The notes under the pieces were generated by a model, which did no database searches, was not told where the DNA came from, and saw only the letters and a program-made list of their open reading frames with translations. Shown here piece by piece: positions 1 to 8,602 of a DNA stretch of 64,000 bases (position 1 is the stretch's first letter; every line of letters begins with the position of its first letter). Where the stretch lies: contig JAXLXO010000010.1 of NCBI GenBank assembly GCA_046327915.1, positions 62,001 through 126,000 on the forward strand. Direction: 5' to 3'. The translations under genes and the position numbers were made by a program. This DNA is from VGTK01 sp046327915. Its GTDB lineage: Bacteria > Desulfobacterota > Binatia > UBA12015.

Positions 1-1371
1 CCGACCATCCCCGCGATGCAGGCCGTGCAGCTCGCGTGGGTCGCGCTGACCGGTCTCGGAATCGCGGCGCTGGCGTGGAGCCTCGTCGGCCGTCGCACGG
101 CGGCCGTCGCCGCGGCGGCGTTCCTGTTCGCGCCGTACACGCGCTTCGTCGGCATGCTGCCGGGACCGTTCGTCGTCGGGCCGCTCTACGTCGTCGCGAT
201 CGCGCTGTGCGTGGTGGCGGTCTGGCAGCGGCGGTCCGAGGCCGCACTCGCGGCACTCGGCGCGCTCGCGGGTGCCGCGCTGACGATGCCGGGCGTGATC
301 CCGGTCGCGGGGTGCTTGACGCTGGCCGCGCTGTGGCGCGTGCGCCGCGAGTGGCGTGAAGCATGGGTCGGCCTCGCCGGGTTCACCGCGACGTTCCTCG
401 CGGTGGTGATCCCTGCCGCGACCAACGTGATCCGCCCCGAGCGCATGGGCCAGCATTTCGGCACGCACGGCATCGCGGCGCTGCTCGACCGCGCGCTGCT
501 CGGCCAGCTTCCGGTCGGAACGTTCGCCGCCGCGCGCGCGAGCCAGGTGCAGCGTCCGCTCGAGATCGTGCTCGGGGCGCTGCTCGAGCCGTTCGCGAAC
601 CCGCGCCTCTCGATCCGGCTGTGGGGCGACGCGATCTTCGATCCGCTGACCGCGCTGCTCTTCGGCCTCGGGCTGATCGCGTGCGTGCGGGCGTCGCGCC
701 GCGAGGCCGGCGCGCGGCTCGCGCTCGTGCTGCTGCTCGCGACGCTCGCGCCCGCGTTCGTGTCGCCGGTCGACATCGTCGACATCGTGCACGCGGCCGC
801 GATCTCCGTCCCGGTGGCGCTGCTCGCGGCGGCGGGATTCCGGCACCTCGCCGGCTTGCTGCCCGGTCCGGAGCGCATTCCCGCAGCGGCGGTTCTCGTC
901 GCGACGGCGTGCGCCGTCGGCGGCATGGTGCTGTTCGACGTCGCGGGTCCGCGCGTGCTCGGCTCCTCCGCGACGCGACTCGCGGTGCAGGCGGTCGCCC
1001 CGGCGGACGCGGATCGCGCGATCGTGCTCGACCACCCGACGCGCTACGGCATCGATGCGCGCTGGGCCTTCGTCGGCCCGATCGCCGCGCTCGGTGGCGA
1101 GCGCCCGCTCGGCTACATGCGCTGGGACGGCGCGCCGCCGGTCGCGGACCTCGCCGCAGACGGACGCACGCTGCTGCTGTGGAGTCCCGGCCTCGAGGCC
1201 GACCTCGGCGTCACGGCGACCGTGTGCCGCGCGTGGCCGGACGCAACGCTCTACAGCTTCAGCGACGCGGCGGGTCTGGGCAGCGTGCTCGCAGCACGCG
1301 TCGGCGGTGGCGCGTGGCAGCCGCGCCTCGCTCCCGCGACGACGCGACGCTGCAACGCGCCCGCTGCCTGA
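1..1371 (+). CDS. Polytopic membrane protein, 5' end outside window (GT39/PMT-like fold possible)
   Basis: The frame is open from the first base, so the true start may lie upstream; the first ATG inside is at 16. The visible 456 residues alternate hydrophobic segments with short Arg-rich loops over about the first 320 residues, followed by a more polar C-terminal part of about 130 residues. This layout (many helices, then a soluble tail) is common in integral-membrane sugar transferases and in uncharacterised polytopic proteins. I see no diagnostic catalytic motif in the visible part, so the glycosyltransferase suggestion is only an analogy. It converges on the P450 gene with 12 bases between the stop codons. 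Confidence 0.6.
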   Translation, partial: PTIPAMQAVQLAWVALTGLGIAALAWSLVGRRTAAVAAAAFLFAPYTRFVGMLPGPFVVGPLYVVAIALCVVAVWQRRSEAALAALGALAGAALTMPGVIPVAGCLTLAALWRVRREWREAWVGLAGFTATFLAVVIPAATNVIRPERMGQHFGTHGIAALLDRALLGQLPVGTFAAARASQVQRPLEIVLGALLEPFANPRLSIRLWGDAIFDPLTALLFGLGLIACVRASRREAGARLALVLLLATLAPAFVSPVDIVDIVHAAAISVPVALLAAAGFRHLAGLLPGPERIPAAAVLVATACAVGGMVLFDVAGPRVLGSSATRLAVQAVAPADADRAIVLDHPTRYGIDARWAFVGPIAALGGERPLGYMRWDGAPPVADLAADGRTLLLWSPGLEADLGVTATVCRAWPDATLYSFSDAAGLGSVLAARVGGGAWQPRLAPATTRRCNAPAA

Positions 1372-1383
1372 CGGCCGAGCGGC

Positions 1384-2661
1384 TCAGGCGTCCGCGCGCA
1401 TGCGGTAGCGCAGCGGCAGGTGCTTGAGCCCGACCACGAAGCTCGATTGGATCCACTCCGGCGTGCCCGCGAGCTCGACCGACTCGACGCGCCGCGCGAG
1501 CTCCGCGAAGAGCGCGCGCTGCGAGCGCCGCGCGAGGTTCGCGCCGAGGCAGAAGTGCTCGCCGATGCCGAAGCCGAGGTGCGGATTCGGATCGCGGTCG
1601 ATGCGGAAGGCGAACGGGTCCTGGAAGACCTCCTCGTCGCGGTTCGCCGACGCGTAGAACATCACCAGGTGGTCGCCCTCGCGAACGGTCTTGCCGCGCA
1701 GCTCGACGTCGCGTGCCGCGGTGCGGCGCATGTAGTTGACGGGCGTCGCCCAGCGCACGACCTCGTCGACCGCGGTGCCGATCAGCTCGGGACGCTTCTG
1801 CAGCGCGGCGAACTGATCGGGGTTCTGCGCCAGCGCGCACATGCCGCCGGCGAGCGAGTTCTTGGTCGTGTCGTGGCCGGCCGTGAACGTGATGAGGTAG
1901 TAACCGAGCGTGTCCATCACGCCCATCGGCTCGCCGTTCACCGTCGCGTTCGCGTAGAGGCTCGCGAGGTCGTCGCGCGGGTTCGCACGGCGATCCTGGA
2001 TGATCGCGTCGAACATGTGGAAGAGCTCCATGCCGAGCTCCATGATCGCCTGCTGCCGGTTCTCGGCCTTGCGCTGCAGCTCCGGATCGTCGGCCGCGAA
2101 CAGCTGATTGGTCAGCTTCAGGATGCGCGGCTCGTCCTCGCGCGACACGCCGAGGATCGTCGCGAGAATGCGCAGCGGGTGCGAGGTCGCGATCTCGGTC
2201 GCGAAGTCGATCTCGCCCTCACGTCCGCGCGCCTTCTCGGCGAGCTCGCCGATCAGGTGGCGGGCGCTCTCCTCGATGGTCTCGTCGAGGCGGCCCAGTG
2301 CGCGCGGCGTGAACCACGGGCTCGCGACCTTGCGCAGCGTGCGGTGCTGCGGCGGGTCCATCTCGATGATGGTGCGCATCGCGCCGACGCCTTCTTCGCG
2401 GTCGATCGGCAGGTCGGCGCGCGGGTGCACGATGCCGGGGTAGCTCAGGAAGACGTCGGGGCGGTTCGAGATCTCGAACACGTCGGCGTGCTTGGTCACC
2501 GCCCAGAACGGCGCGTAGCCCGCGGGCTCGCAGCGGTGCAGCGGGTCGTGGCGGCGCAGCGCCGTCCACGACGCGTGCGGCGTCCCGTTCTTCGCGTAGG
2601 GCTGCGGATCGATGAGATCGAAACCGTCGGTCAGGTTCGCGCCGTTCGTCGAGTCCGTCAT
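1384..2661 (-). CDS. Cytochrome P450 monooxygenase
   Basis: Soluble bacterial class I P450 of 425 residues that would hydroxylate a hydrophobic substrate using electrons from a ferredoxin. The I-helix oxygen-activation motif AGHDTT lies near residue 261, the K-helix ExxR (EVVR) near 300, and the haem loop FGIGEHFCLG supplies the Cys thiolate near 371. An in-frame start 27 bases further upstream exists, but the ATG at 2661 has an ideal AAGGA site 9 bases away (2671-2675) and is preferred. It is divergent from a TetR regulator and near a sterol-desaturase-like gene, suggesting regulated oxidation of a steroid, terpenoid or branched lipid. No ferredoxin or ferredoxin reductase is adjacent. The substrate is unknown. 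Confidence 0.93.
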   Translation of the reverse strand: MTDSTNGANLTDGFDLIDPQPYAKNGTPHASWTALRRHDPLHRCEPAGYAPFWAVTKHADVFEISNRPDVFLSYPGIVHPRADLPIDREEGVGAMRTIIEMDPPQHRTLRKVASPWFTPRALGRLDETIEESARHLIGELAEKARGREGEIDFATEIATSHPLRILATILGVSREDEPRILKLTNQLFAADDPELQRKAENRQQAIMELGMELFHMFDAIIQDRRANPRDDLASLYANATVNGEPMGVMDTLGYYLITFTAGHDTTKNSLAGGMCALAQNPDQFAALQKRPELIGTAVDEVVRWATPVNYMRRTAARDVELRGKTVREGDHLVMFYASANRDEEVFQDPFAFRIDRDPNPHLGFGIGEHFCLGANLARRSQRALFAELARRVESVELAGTPEWIQSSFVVGLKHLPLRYRMRADA

Positions 2662-2769
2662 GCTGTCCACTCCTTGCACCCTCTCCACTCTCCGCCCCGT
2701 GTTCCCGGTCCGTGAGGCCAGTGCTGTGCCAGAATGCCCGTCCCTTCAAGCAAGCCCAGTCGTAACTTA

Positions 2770-2781
2770 CAAGCAGGCTTG
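2770..2781. promoter_or_regulatory. CAAGC-AG-GCTTG palindrome, candidate TetR operator
   Basis: A perfect inverted repeat with 5-bp arms and a 2-bp centre sits in the 150-bp divergent region between the P450 and the TetR gene. It overlaps the candidate -35 box of the TetR gene, so binding could repress the regulator and act on the P450 promoter on the other strand. TetR proteins commonly bind palindromes of this kind next to their own gene; the assignment here is inference. Confidence 0.45.
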
Positions 2782-2807
2782 ACTGTTTGTTTCCGTGCGG
2801 ATACCTT
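2779..2807 (+). promoter_or_regulatory. Sigma-70-like promoter for the TetR gene
   Basis: TTGACT (2779-2784) is followed after exactly 17 bases by TACCTT (2802-2807). Transcription would then start about where the ATG at 2816 lies, implying a leaderless or nearly leaderless mRNA. This also argues against the upstream GTG at 2795 as start, since that codon falls inside the promoter. Confidence 0.45.
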
Positions 2808-2815
2808 CCCTCGCC

Positions 2816-3484
2816 ATGCCCGCCGCCCCCGCACGCCGTCGCACGCAGGAGGAACGCAGCGCCGCGACGCAGGCCCGCCTGCTCGACGCGGCGGTCGAGT
2901 GCCTGGTCGAGCTGGGCTACGGCGCGACCACGACCACCGTCGTCGCCGAGCGCGCGGGCGTGTCGCGCGGCGCGCAGCTGCACCACTTCGCGACCCGCGC
3001 GGATCTCGTCGGCGCGGCCGTGCAGCACGTCTTCGCGGGGCTCACCGAGGACTACCGCGAGGGCTTCGCGCGCGTCGCCGCGAGCCGGGACCGCGTGCGC
3101 GGCGCGATCGAGCTGCTGTGGTCGATCTACCTGCAGCCGCGCCACCTCGCAGCACTCGACCTCTACCTCGCCGCGCGCACCGACGCCGAGCTGCGCGCGG
3201 TCCTCGCACCGATCTCGACGCGACACCGTGAGAACGTGCTCGCGCTGGCGCGAGCCTACTTCCCCGAGGCCGCCGCGACGCAGCCGCGCTTCGAAGCCGT
3301 GATCGACCTCGTGCTCGAGACCATGCTCGGCATGGTCCTCACGCGCAGCCTGCACGGCGAGCACCCGCAGCAGGCGGCGGTCCTCGCCGAGATCGAGCGC
3401 CTCGCGCGGGAGCTCGTGACGCCCGCCGGATCACCCCGTCAATCACGCACGCTGCGCGTCGCGCGCAGCACTCCGAAAGGCTGA
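2816..3484 (+). CDS. TetR/AcrR family transcriptional regulator
   Basis: 222 residues. The N-terminus has the TetR DNA-binding domain: helix 1 from about residue 13, then the HTH with the stretch VVAERAGVSRGAQLHHF, in which the TetR signature YHHF reads LHHF. The rest is a helical ligand-binding domain with no recognisable specificity. ATG 2816 is chosen over GTG 2795 because the promoter at 2779-2807 places the transcript start just upstream of it. It is divergent from the P450 and followed 5 bases later by the fatty acid hydroxylase gene, so it probably controls both in response to a lipophilic inducer. Confidence 0.9.
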   Translation: MPAAPARRRTQEERSAATQARLLDAAVECLVELGYGATTTTVVAERAGVSRGAQLHHFATRADLVGAAVQHVFAGLTEDYREGFARVAASRDRVRGAIELLWSIYLQPRHLAALDLYLAARTDAELRAVLAPISTRHRENVLALARAYFPEAAATQPRFEAVIDLVLETMLGMVLTRSLHGEHPQQAAVLAEIERLARELVTPAGSPRQSRTLRVARSTPKG

Positions 3485-3489
3485 GAGAC

Positions 3490-4407
3490 ATGGAGTCGTC
3501 CACGCTCATCCTGCTGTCGATCCCGCTCTTCGTGCTGTCGATGCTGCTCGAGGCGTGGGCCGGACGGCACGGCTGGAAGGTGCTGTACACGGGTCGCGAC
3601 ACGCGGGCGAGCCTGACCATGGGCGTCGGCAACGTGCTGATCAACGCCGCGATCGGCGGCATGGTGCTGTGGAGCTTCGACGCCGTGCACCGCGTCGCGC
3701 TGTTCGACTTCGGGTTCGGCTGGACGGCGTTCGTCGCGTGCTTCTTCGCCGAGGACCTCGCCTACTACTGGTTCCACCGCGTGTCGCACGAGCGGCGCTG
3801 GTTCTGGGCGAGCCACGTCGTGCACCACTCGTCGCAGCGCTACAACCTGTCGACCGCACTGCGTCAGACGTGGACCGGCAAGGCCACGCTCGGCTTCGTG
3901 TTCTGGCTGCCGCTGGTCTTCCTCGGCTTCGAGCCGAGCATGGTGCTGTTCTTCATGGCGACGAGCCTGCTGTACCAGTTCTGGATCCACACCGAGGCGA
4001 TCGACCGCCTGCCCGCGCCGCTCGAGCTGGTGCTCAACACGCCGAGCCACCACCGCGTGCACCACGGCGCGAACCCGCGCTACCTCGACGCGAACTACGC
4101 GGGCGTCCTGATCATCTGGGACCGCCTGTTCGGCACGTTCACGCCCGAGCTCGACGCCGAGCCGGTCCGCTACGGCCTCGTCAAGAACATCGAGACCTAC
4201 AACCCGCTGCGCATCGCCTTCCACGAGTGGATCGCGACCGCGCAGGACGTGCGGCGCGCGGGCTCGTGGCACGAGCGCTGGATGTACCTCTTCGGACCTC
4301 CGGGCTGGAGCCCGGACGGCTCGCGGCAGACGAGTGCCATGATCCAGGCGCGCTGGCGCGCGGAGCAGGCGCAGCGCGCGGGTGCGGAGGGCGCGGTCGC
4401 GGCGTGA
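3490..4407 (+). CDS. Sterol desaturase / fatty acid hydroxylase superfamily membrane protein
   Basis: 305-residue integral membrane di-iron enzyme candidate. Hydrophobic segments lie at about 5-25, 45-65, 75-95 and 130-165. The histidine clusters that bind iron in this family are all visible: HRVSH at 96-100, HVVHH at 109-113, an isolated His at 167 and HHRVHH at 187-192. Family members hydroxylate or desaturate sterols, fatty acids or carotenoids, or cleave alkylglycerol ethers. It starts 5 bases after the TetR gene, so it is likely co-transcribed and co-regulated with it. Together with the P450 it suggests oxidative modification of a lipid; which lipid cannot be told from sequence. Confidence 0.9.
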   Translation: MESSTLILLSIPLFVLSMLLEAWAGRHGWKVLYTGRDTRASLTMGVGNVLINAAIGGMVLWSFDAVHRVALFDFGFGWTAFVACFFAEDLAYYWFHRVSHERRWFWASHVVHHSSQRYNLSTALRQTWTGKATLGFVFWLPLVFLGFEPSMVLFFMATSLLYQFWIHTEAIDRLPAPLELVLNTPSHHRVHHGANPRYLDANYAGVLIIWDRLFGTFTPELDAEPVRYGLVKNIETYNPLRIAFHEWIATAQDVRRAGSWHERWMYLFGPPGWSPDGSRQTSAMIQARWRAEQAQRAGAEGAVAA

Positions 4408-4483
4408 CGGGACGGACGGCGGGCCGGTGGCTCCGTCGTCGGTCGCCCGAAAGAAGTCGCCGCGGCTGGCGTCCGTTGCGGCG

Positions 4484-5890
4484 ATGACTCGCCGGATTCT
4501 CGTCTTCGCATGCGCGATCGTCGTGGGCTGCGGCGGTGGCGGGGGTTCGTCCTCCGGGACCGGCGAGCCGCTGCCGACACCAACCGTCGACGTCGGAACA
4601 CCCGCCCCAACGGCCGCTCCGAGCCCGACGCCGACCGCCGTGGCTCTGCCGGCCGGAAGCCTCGATCCGACGTTCGGCTCGGGCGGCATCGTCCTGGTCG
4701 ACGTTCCGCCGACGCTCGCCAGCCTCACCGACCTCGCGATCGACGCGCAGGACGGACTCGCGATCCTCGCATGGACCCTCGATCCCGATCGTGAGGTTCA
4801 ACGCCAGGTCGTCGTTCTTCGACGCAACGCCGACGGCTCGCCGAACGTCGCGTTCGGCGACGACGGGTTCGTCGAGACCGCCGTCGCACCGCGCCTCGCG
4901 CCGTGCACCGAGCGCCCGTGCGACGATGCGCCGACGTCGCTGCTCGTGCTGCCGGACGGACGCGTGCTCGTGTCGGCGGTCGTCGATTCGCAGGCTCTCC
5001 AGCCCGACCGGACACGTGGCGTGCTGGTGCTGTACCGGAGCGACGGCAGCCTCGACCCCGGCTTCGGCGACGGCGGCGTCCGGGCGCTCTCCGCCGTGCG
5101 AAGCCCGGTACGCATTGGCGACCTGCAGTTCGACTCGGCGGGGCGCATCGTCGGCGTCGGCGTGCTCGGCGGGGCGTTCGCGGACTCCCGCTTCACCGTC
5201 GCGCGCCTTCGCGCCGACCTCGCCCCGGACGGGGGCTTCGGAATCGACGGCTTCGCGTCGGCCGCCGCCCGTGACGACCTCGCACCGGGGTTCGGTCGGG
5301 CGGGCATCCGGCCGGACGACGGCATCGTCGCAGGCGGAGGATCCGGCTCGTTCGACTACCGGCGTCCCGAGATCGCCGCGTTCACGAGCGACGGGTCGCT
5401 CGACAAGAGCTTCGGACGCGAGGGCTTCGTCGACCAGTATCCCGCGGATCTCGACCTGATGGCGGGGATCGACGCCCTGGCCGTCGACCCCGACGGCCGC
5501 ATCACGGCCGCGATCGACGATCGCCTCGTCCGCTACACGCCCGCAGGCAACCTCGACGACGGCTTCGGCAACGGCGGCGTGGTTCCCGCGGGCTTCCTCG
5601 TGAGCCAGGTGCTCGCGCTTCCGGACGGTCGCGTGCTGGCGACCGGAAACGTCCGCGGCGGCGGAGGCATCGTCACGCGCTGGGACGTCGACGGCAGCCC
5701 GGACGAGAGCTTCGGCAGCGGTGGCGTCACGATGATCGCGCCGATCGACGGCCGACCGGCGTACTTGATCGCGAGCGCGGTCGACAGCCGTGGCCGACTG
5801 CTGGTGATCGGTCGGCTGTCCGGCCCCGACCGGCCCCGGTTGTTCCTCGCACGCTACTTGACGGAGGACACGGACGGCTTCACGCGCTGA
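4484..5890 (+). CDS. Delta-60 repeat lipoprotein
   Basis: 468 residues. The first residues form a lipoprotein signal ending in VVGC with the lipid-accepting Cys at about 16, followed by Gly/Ser and Thr-Pro-rich linker to about residue 55. The body contains seven copies of a delta-60 repeat, recognisable as L-D-x-x-F-G-x-G-G (for example LDPTFGSGG, LDPGFGDGG, LDDGFGNGG, PDESFGSGG), spaced about 55-65 residues. Such repeats form a beta-propeller. Function is unknown; an outer surface or periplasmic location is inferred. ATG 4484 is chosen because it begins a proper signal peptide; a longer in-frame reading from 4382 adds a charged non-signal stretch. Confidence 0.85.
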   Translation: MTRRILVFACAIVVGCGGGGGSSSGTGEPLPTPTVDVGTPAPTAAPSPTPTAVALPAGSLDPTFGSGGIVLVDVPPTLASLTDLAIDAQDGLAILAWTLDPDREVQRQVVVLRRNADGSPNVAFGDDGFVETAVAPRLAPCTERPCDDAPTSLLVLPDGRVLVSAVVDSQALQPDRTRGVLVLYRSDGSLDPGFGDGGVRALSAVRSPVRIGDLQFDSAGRIVGVGVLGGAFADSRFTVARLRADLAPDGGFGIDGFASAAARDDLAPGFGRAGIRPDDGIVAGGGSGSFDYRRPEIAAFTSDGSLDKSFGREGFVDQYPADLDLMAGIDALAVDPDGRITAAIDDRLVRYTPAGNLDDGFGNGGVVPAGFLVSQVLALPDGRVLATGNVRGGGGIVTRWDVDGSPDESFGSGGVTMIAPIDGRPAYLIASAVDSRGRLLVIGRLSGPDRPRLFLARYLTEDTDGFTR

Positions 5891-5905
5891 CCGCCACCCG
5901 CCGCG

Positions 5906-6451
5906 TCACCTCGCGAGCGGCAGCATCGCCGCGACGCCGCCGATCACCAGCGAGTAGAGCGCGATCCGGCGCCCGCGCGGCAGATCGGTCCGGCTGCAGA
6001 ACCACCACACGCACGTGAGCCCGACCGCCAGCTCGATCGCGAGCGCGAGCAGCGGCGCGCGGAAGTACAGGCCGAGGCCGACCTCGCGCGTGCCCGGGCC
6101 GAGCAGGAAGTGCGGAAAGCCCGACACGAAATCCGCAACCTCGTGCAGCAGCACCAGCACCGCCGCCCACGCCGCGATCGCGAGCCGCCGCGTCCACCAC
6201 CACGCGAAGCCGGCGATCGCAGCACTCCAGAGCAGGACGGGCACGACGTCGTGGCTGAACGTCATGTCGACGCGCATCGCGGCGAGGCTCGGCTTGACGC
6301 CCTCGGGCGGCGCCATGGTCTCGACGCCGAGCAGCACCAGCGTGATCATCAGCAGGTCGAGGAAGATGCTCGCGAAGAGCAGCAGCCAGAGCGGTGCGGT
6401 GCGCTCGCGCTCGTAGGCGACCAGCGCCGTCGCGTAGTGTCCGGCGACCAC
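5906..6451 (-). CDS. Small polytopic membrane protein, unknown function
   Basis: 181 residues from a GTG start, with about four to five hydrophobic segments, the first at about 20-45. No domain is recognised. The His-Tyr pair near the N-terminus (MVAGHYATAL) and an interior SHD resemble elements of the YdjM-type membrane metal-dependent hydrolases, but the full motif set is not visible, so I do not assign that family. The start codon lies 4 bases after the stop of a 23-codon ORF, which suggests translational coupling. Confidence 0.7.
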   Translation of the reverse strand: MVAGHYATALVAYERERTAPLWLLLFASIFLDLLMITLVLLGVETMAPPEGVKPSLAAMRVDMTFSHDVVPVLLWSAAIAGFAWWWTRRLAIAAWAAVLVLLHEVADFVSGFPHFLLGPGTREVGLGLYFRAPLLALAIELAVGLTCVWWFCSRTDLPRGRRIALYSLVIGGVAAMLPLAR

Positions 6452-6455
6452 GGCG

Positions 6456-6527
6456 TCAGCCCTCCAGGCGCGCGGCGAAGAGGAAGCCCGCGAACAGGAC
6501 CGCGACCAGCACGATGAACGGGATCAT
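6456..6527 (-). CDS. Candidate 23-residue single-span membrane micropeptide
   Basis: ATG at 6527 begins a peptide that is almost entirely hydrophobic for 18 residues (MIPFIVLVAVLFAGFLFAA) and then ends RLEG. It stops 4 bases before the next membrane protein start. That tight spacing and a composition atypical of random reading in this GC-rich DNA support translation. No strong Shine-Dalgarno is visible. It could be a leader peptide or an accessory subunit of the downstream protein. Confidence 0.4.
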   Translation of the reverse strand: MIPFIVLVAVLFAGFLFAARLEG

Positions 6528-6608
6528 GACCGCGGCGCATAGCGCATCGGACGGGCGCGATTCCAGCGCTTGTCGGATCGCGCCGGGGCACGCTAGCGTC
6601 ACCGCCCG

Positions 6609-7742
6609 ATGACGCCGCCCGCCGCGAAGGCGAAGTCCCGCCTGGTCACGATCCTCGCGTGGGCGCTCATGATCGGCGGCGCGCTGCTCACGCCGATCAG
6701 CGCGATCTCGCTGCTGATGCTCGTCGCGGGCAGCTACGGCTCTCAGAGCACCACGCTGTCCGGCTTCTTCGTCGTGGTGGTGCTGCCGCCCGCGACGGCG
6801 CTCGCGGGCTTCGGACTCCGGCTGCGCGTGCGCCCGGCGTACCTCTTCGTGCTGCTCCTGCTCGGCGGCGTCGCCGCGTGGAACGCGGCACAGCTGCTGC
6901 GCGGCCCGACCGAGGCACACACCGTCTACTCGGCGGACGGCGTGCCGACGCACGTATCGGGCTCCGAGGTGGACTACCCGCTGCACGCGATGGTCACGCT
7001 CGTGGCCCTGGGCGCGCTCGCGCTGCTGCTGCGGCCGTCGGTGCGCGCGGAGTTCCCGGCGCGCGCGACACCGCTGCGGAGCGCGGACGTCGTGCCACGT
7101 GCAGCCGAGCCGGCGGCGACGCCGCGTTCGCCCGACGATCGTCCGGACGCCGGCGCACGCGGGTGGCGCGTCGGCCACCGCGGCCGCGACGAGATGTACT
7201 ACGAGGAGCTGCGAGACGGACGCTGGGAGCGCATCCCGATCAGCGGCGAGATGCTGATGGGCCGCGCGCACCATGTCATCTACTTCGCGTCGCCGCGCGA
7301 GTGGCTCGCGTACCCGGAGTGGGCTCGCCATCGCCGCGCCGAGATCGTCGCGCGCGTCAAGTCGGAGTTCCGTCCGCCGGACTACGAGTACCTCGACGAT
7401 GGGCCGGCTCCGGCCGGGCCGGCGCTCACGGGCGGCGCTTCCCCGGCGACCGCGAGCGCCTCGCCGTCACAGCTGCGCGCGCTGCTGATCGCCGTGACGC
7501 TCCTGCTCGCCATCGCCGTCGGCGCGGGCTGGCTCGTGCAGCGCGGCGTCGCCAGCGGCGAGACCTGGCTGCCGGCACCGCACGCGTCGCAGCGCCGCGT
7601 CGTCACGCGCGCCGACGAGCCGGCGACGTTCTGGCTCGCGATCGCCGTCTACGCCGCGACGGCCGCCGGCATCGCGGGACTGTCCGGATGGCTCGCGCTC
7701 GAAGGCGCGCGTCTCCGCCGCTCCGCGCGGGCGGACCACTGA
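6609..7742 (+). CDS. Membrane protein with three to four N-terminal and two C-terminal helices, unknown
   Basis: 377 residues. Hydrophobic segments at about 12-45, 50-75, 80-95 and 120-140 are followed by a soluble middle region (about 150-280) containing a charged stretch and the motif YYEELRDGRWERIPI, and then by two more hydrophobic segments at about 295-318 and 345-368. The middle part is probably a small beta-rich cytoplasmic or periplasmic domain. I do not recognise the family. The gene is divergent from the micropeptide/membrane protein pair and is followed after 12 bases by the DUF547 gene, so those two may form an operon. Confidence 0.75.
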   Translation: MTPPAAKAKSRLVTILAWALMIGGALLTPISAISLLMLVAGSYGSQSTTLSGFFVVVVLPPATALAGFGLRLRVRPAYLFVLLLLGGVAAWNAAQLLRGPTEAHTVYSADGVPTHVSGSEVDYPLHAMVTLVALGALALLLRPSVRAEFPARATPLRSADVVPRAAEPAATPRSPDDRPDAGARGWRVGHRGRDEMYYEELRDGRWERIPISGEMLMGRAHHVIYFASPREWLAYPEWARHRRAEIVARVKSEFRPPDYEYLDDGPAPAGPALTGGASPATASASPSQLRALLIAVTLLLAIAVGAGWLVQRGVASGETWLPAPHASQRRVVTRADEPATFWLAIAVYAATAAGIAGLSGWLALEGARLRRSARADH

Positions 7743-7754
7743 GGATCGCCGCGC

Positions 7755-8537
7755 ATGAGCCAACGCCCGGAAATCCGCCGCGCCGCGCTCGCCGCGCTGC
7801 TCTTCATGACGACGCTGGTCACGAGCGCCCTCCCCGCCCACGCGGACCAGCCGTTCGACCACTCAGCGTGGTCGGCGATCCTGCAGCGCCACGTCGACGA
7901 CGACGGCCGCGTCGCCTACCGCGACCTCGCCGCGAACGACGCGGCCGCACTCGACGCCTACCTCGCCGTTCTCGCGACGGCCGATCCCGCGAGCTGGCCG
8001 CGCGACGAGCAGCTCGCGTTCTGGCTCAACGCTTACAACGCCGTGATCTTCCGCGCCGTGCTCGACGGCCACTCCGCCGAGAGCCTCTTCGGACGCTACC
8101 GGATGTTCTGGCGCTACCGCCGCGTCGTCGCAGGCGCGGAGCGGACGCCGGACGACATCGAGAACCGGATCGTCCGCCCGATGGGCGAGAGCCGCATCCA
8201 CTTCGCGCTGGTGTGCGCGTCGGCGAGCTGCCCGAAGCTGATGCGGCGCGCGTGGCAGGCGGCGACGCTCGATGCCGACCTCGACGAGCAGACGCGCCGC
8301 TTCGTGAACGACCCGGTGCGCAACCGCATCGTGCCGACAGCGCGGGAGGCCGCGCTGTCGGCGATCTTCGACTGGTACGACGAGGACTTCGGCGGCAGCG
8401 ACGACGCGCTGCGCGCGTACGTCGCACGCGTCGCCGACGAGCCCGCGCGGTCGTACTTGACGGAGCAACGGCCCGAGCTCGACTTCCTCGACTACGACTG
8501 GACCCTGAACGCGCAGCCGGGCCAGCGGCCGGAGTAA
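7755..8537 (+). CDS. DUF547 domain secreted protein
   Basis: 260 residues with a signal peptide ending near residue 30 (SALPAHA). The DUF547 hallmarks are present: FWLNAYNAVIF near residue 90, then NRIVRPMGESRIHFAL and CASASCPKL near 135-160, and a final YDWTLN. The Cys, His and Asn residues in this family resemble a transglutaminase/NlpC-type active site, but the biochemical role is not established. The export signal suggests a periplasmic location. It lies 12 bases after the preceding membrane protein gene. Confidence 0.88.
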   Translation: MSQRPEIRRAALAALLFMTTLVTSALPAHADQPFDHSAWSAILQRHVDDDGRVAYRDLAANDAAALDAYLAVLATADPASWPRDEQLAFWLNAYNAVIFRAVLDGHSAESLFGRYRMFWRYRRVVAGAERTPDDIENRIVRPMGESRIHFALVCASASCPKLMRRAWQAATLDADLDEQTRRFVNDPVRNRIVPTAREAALSAIFDWYDEDFGGSDDALRAYVARVADEPARSYLTEQRPELDFLDYDWTLNAQPGQRPE

Positions 8538-8602
8538 CGCCGTGCGTGTCGTCGGGCGGGCACTTGTCCGGCACGGTCCGCGCGCGCTAGCTTCGCCGCC
8601 CG

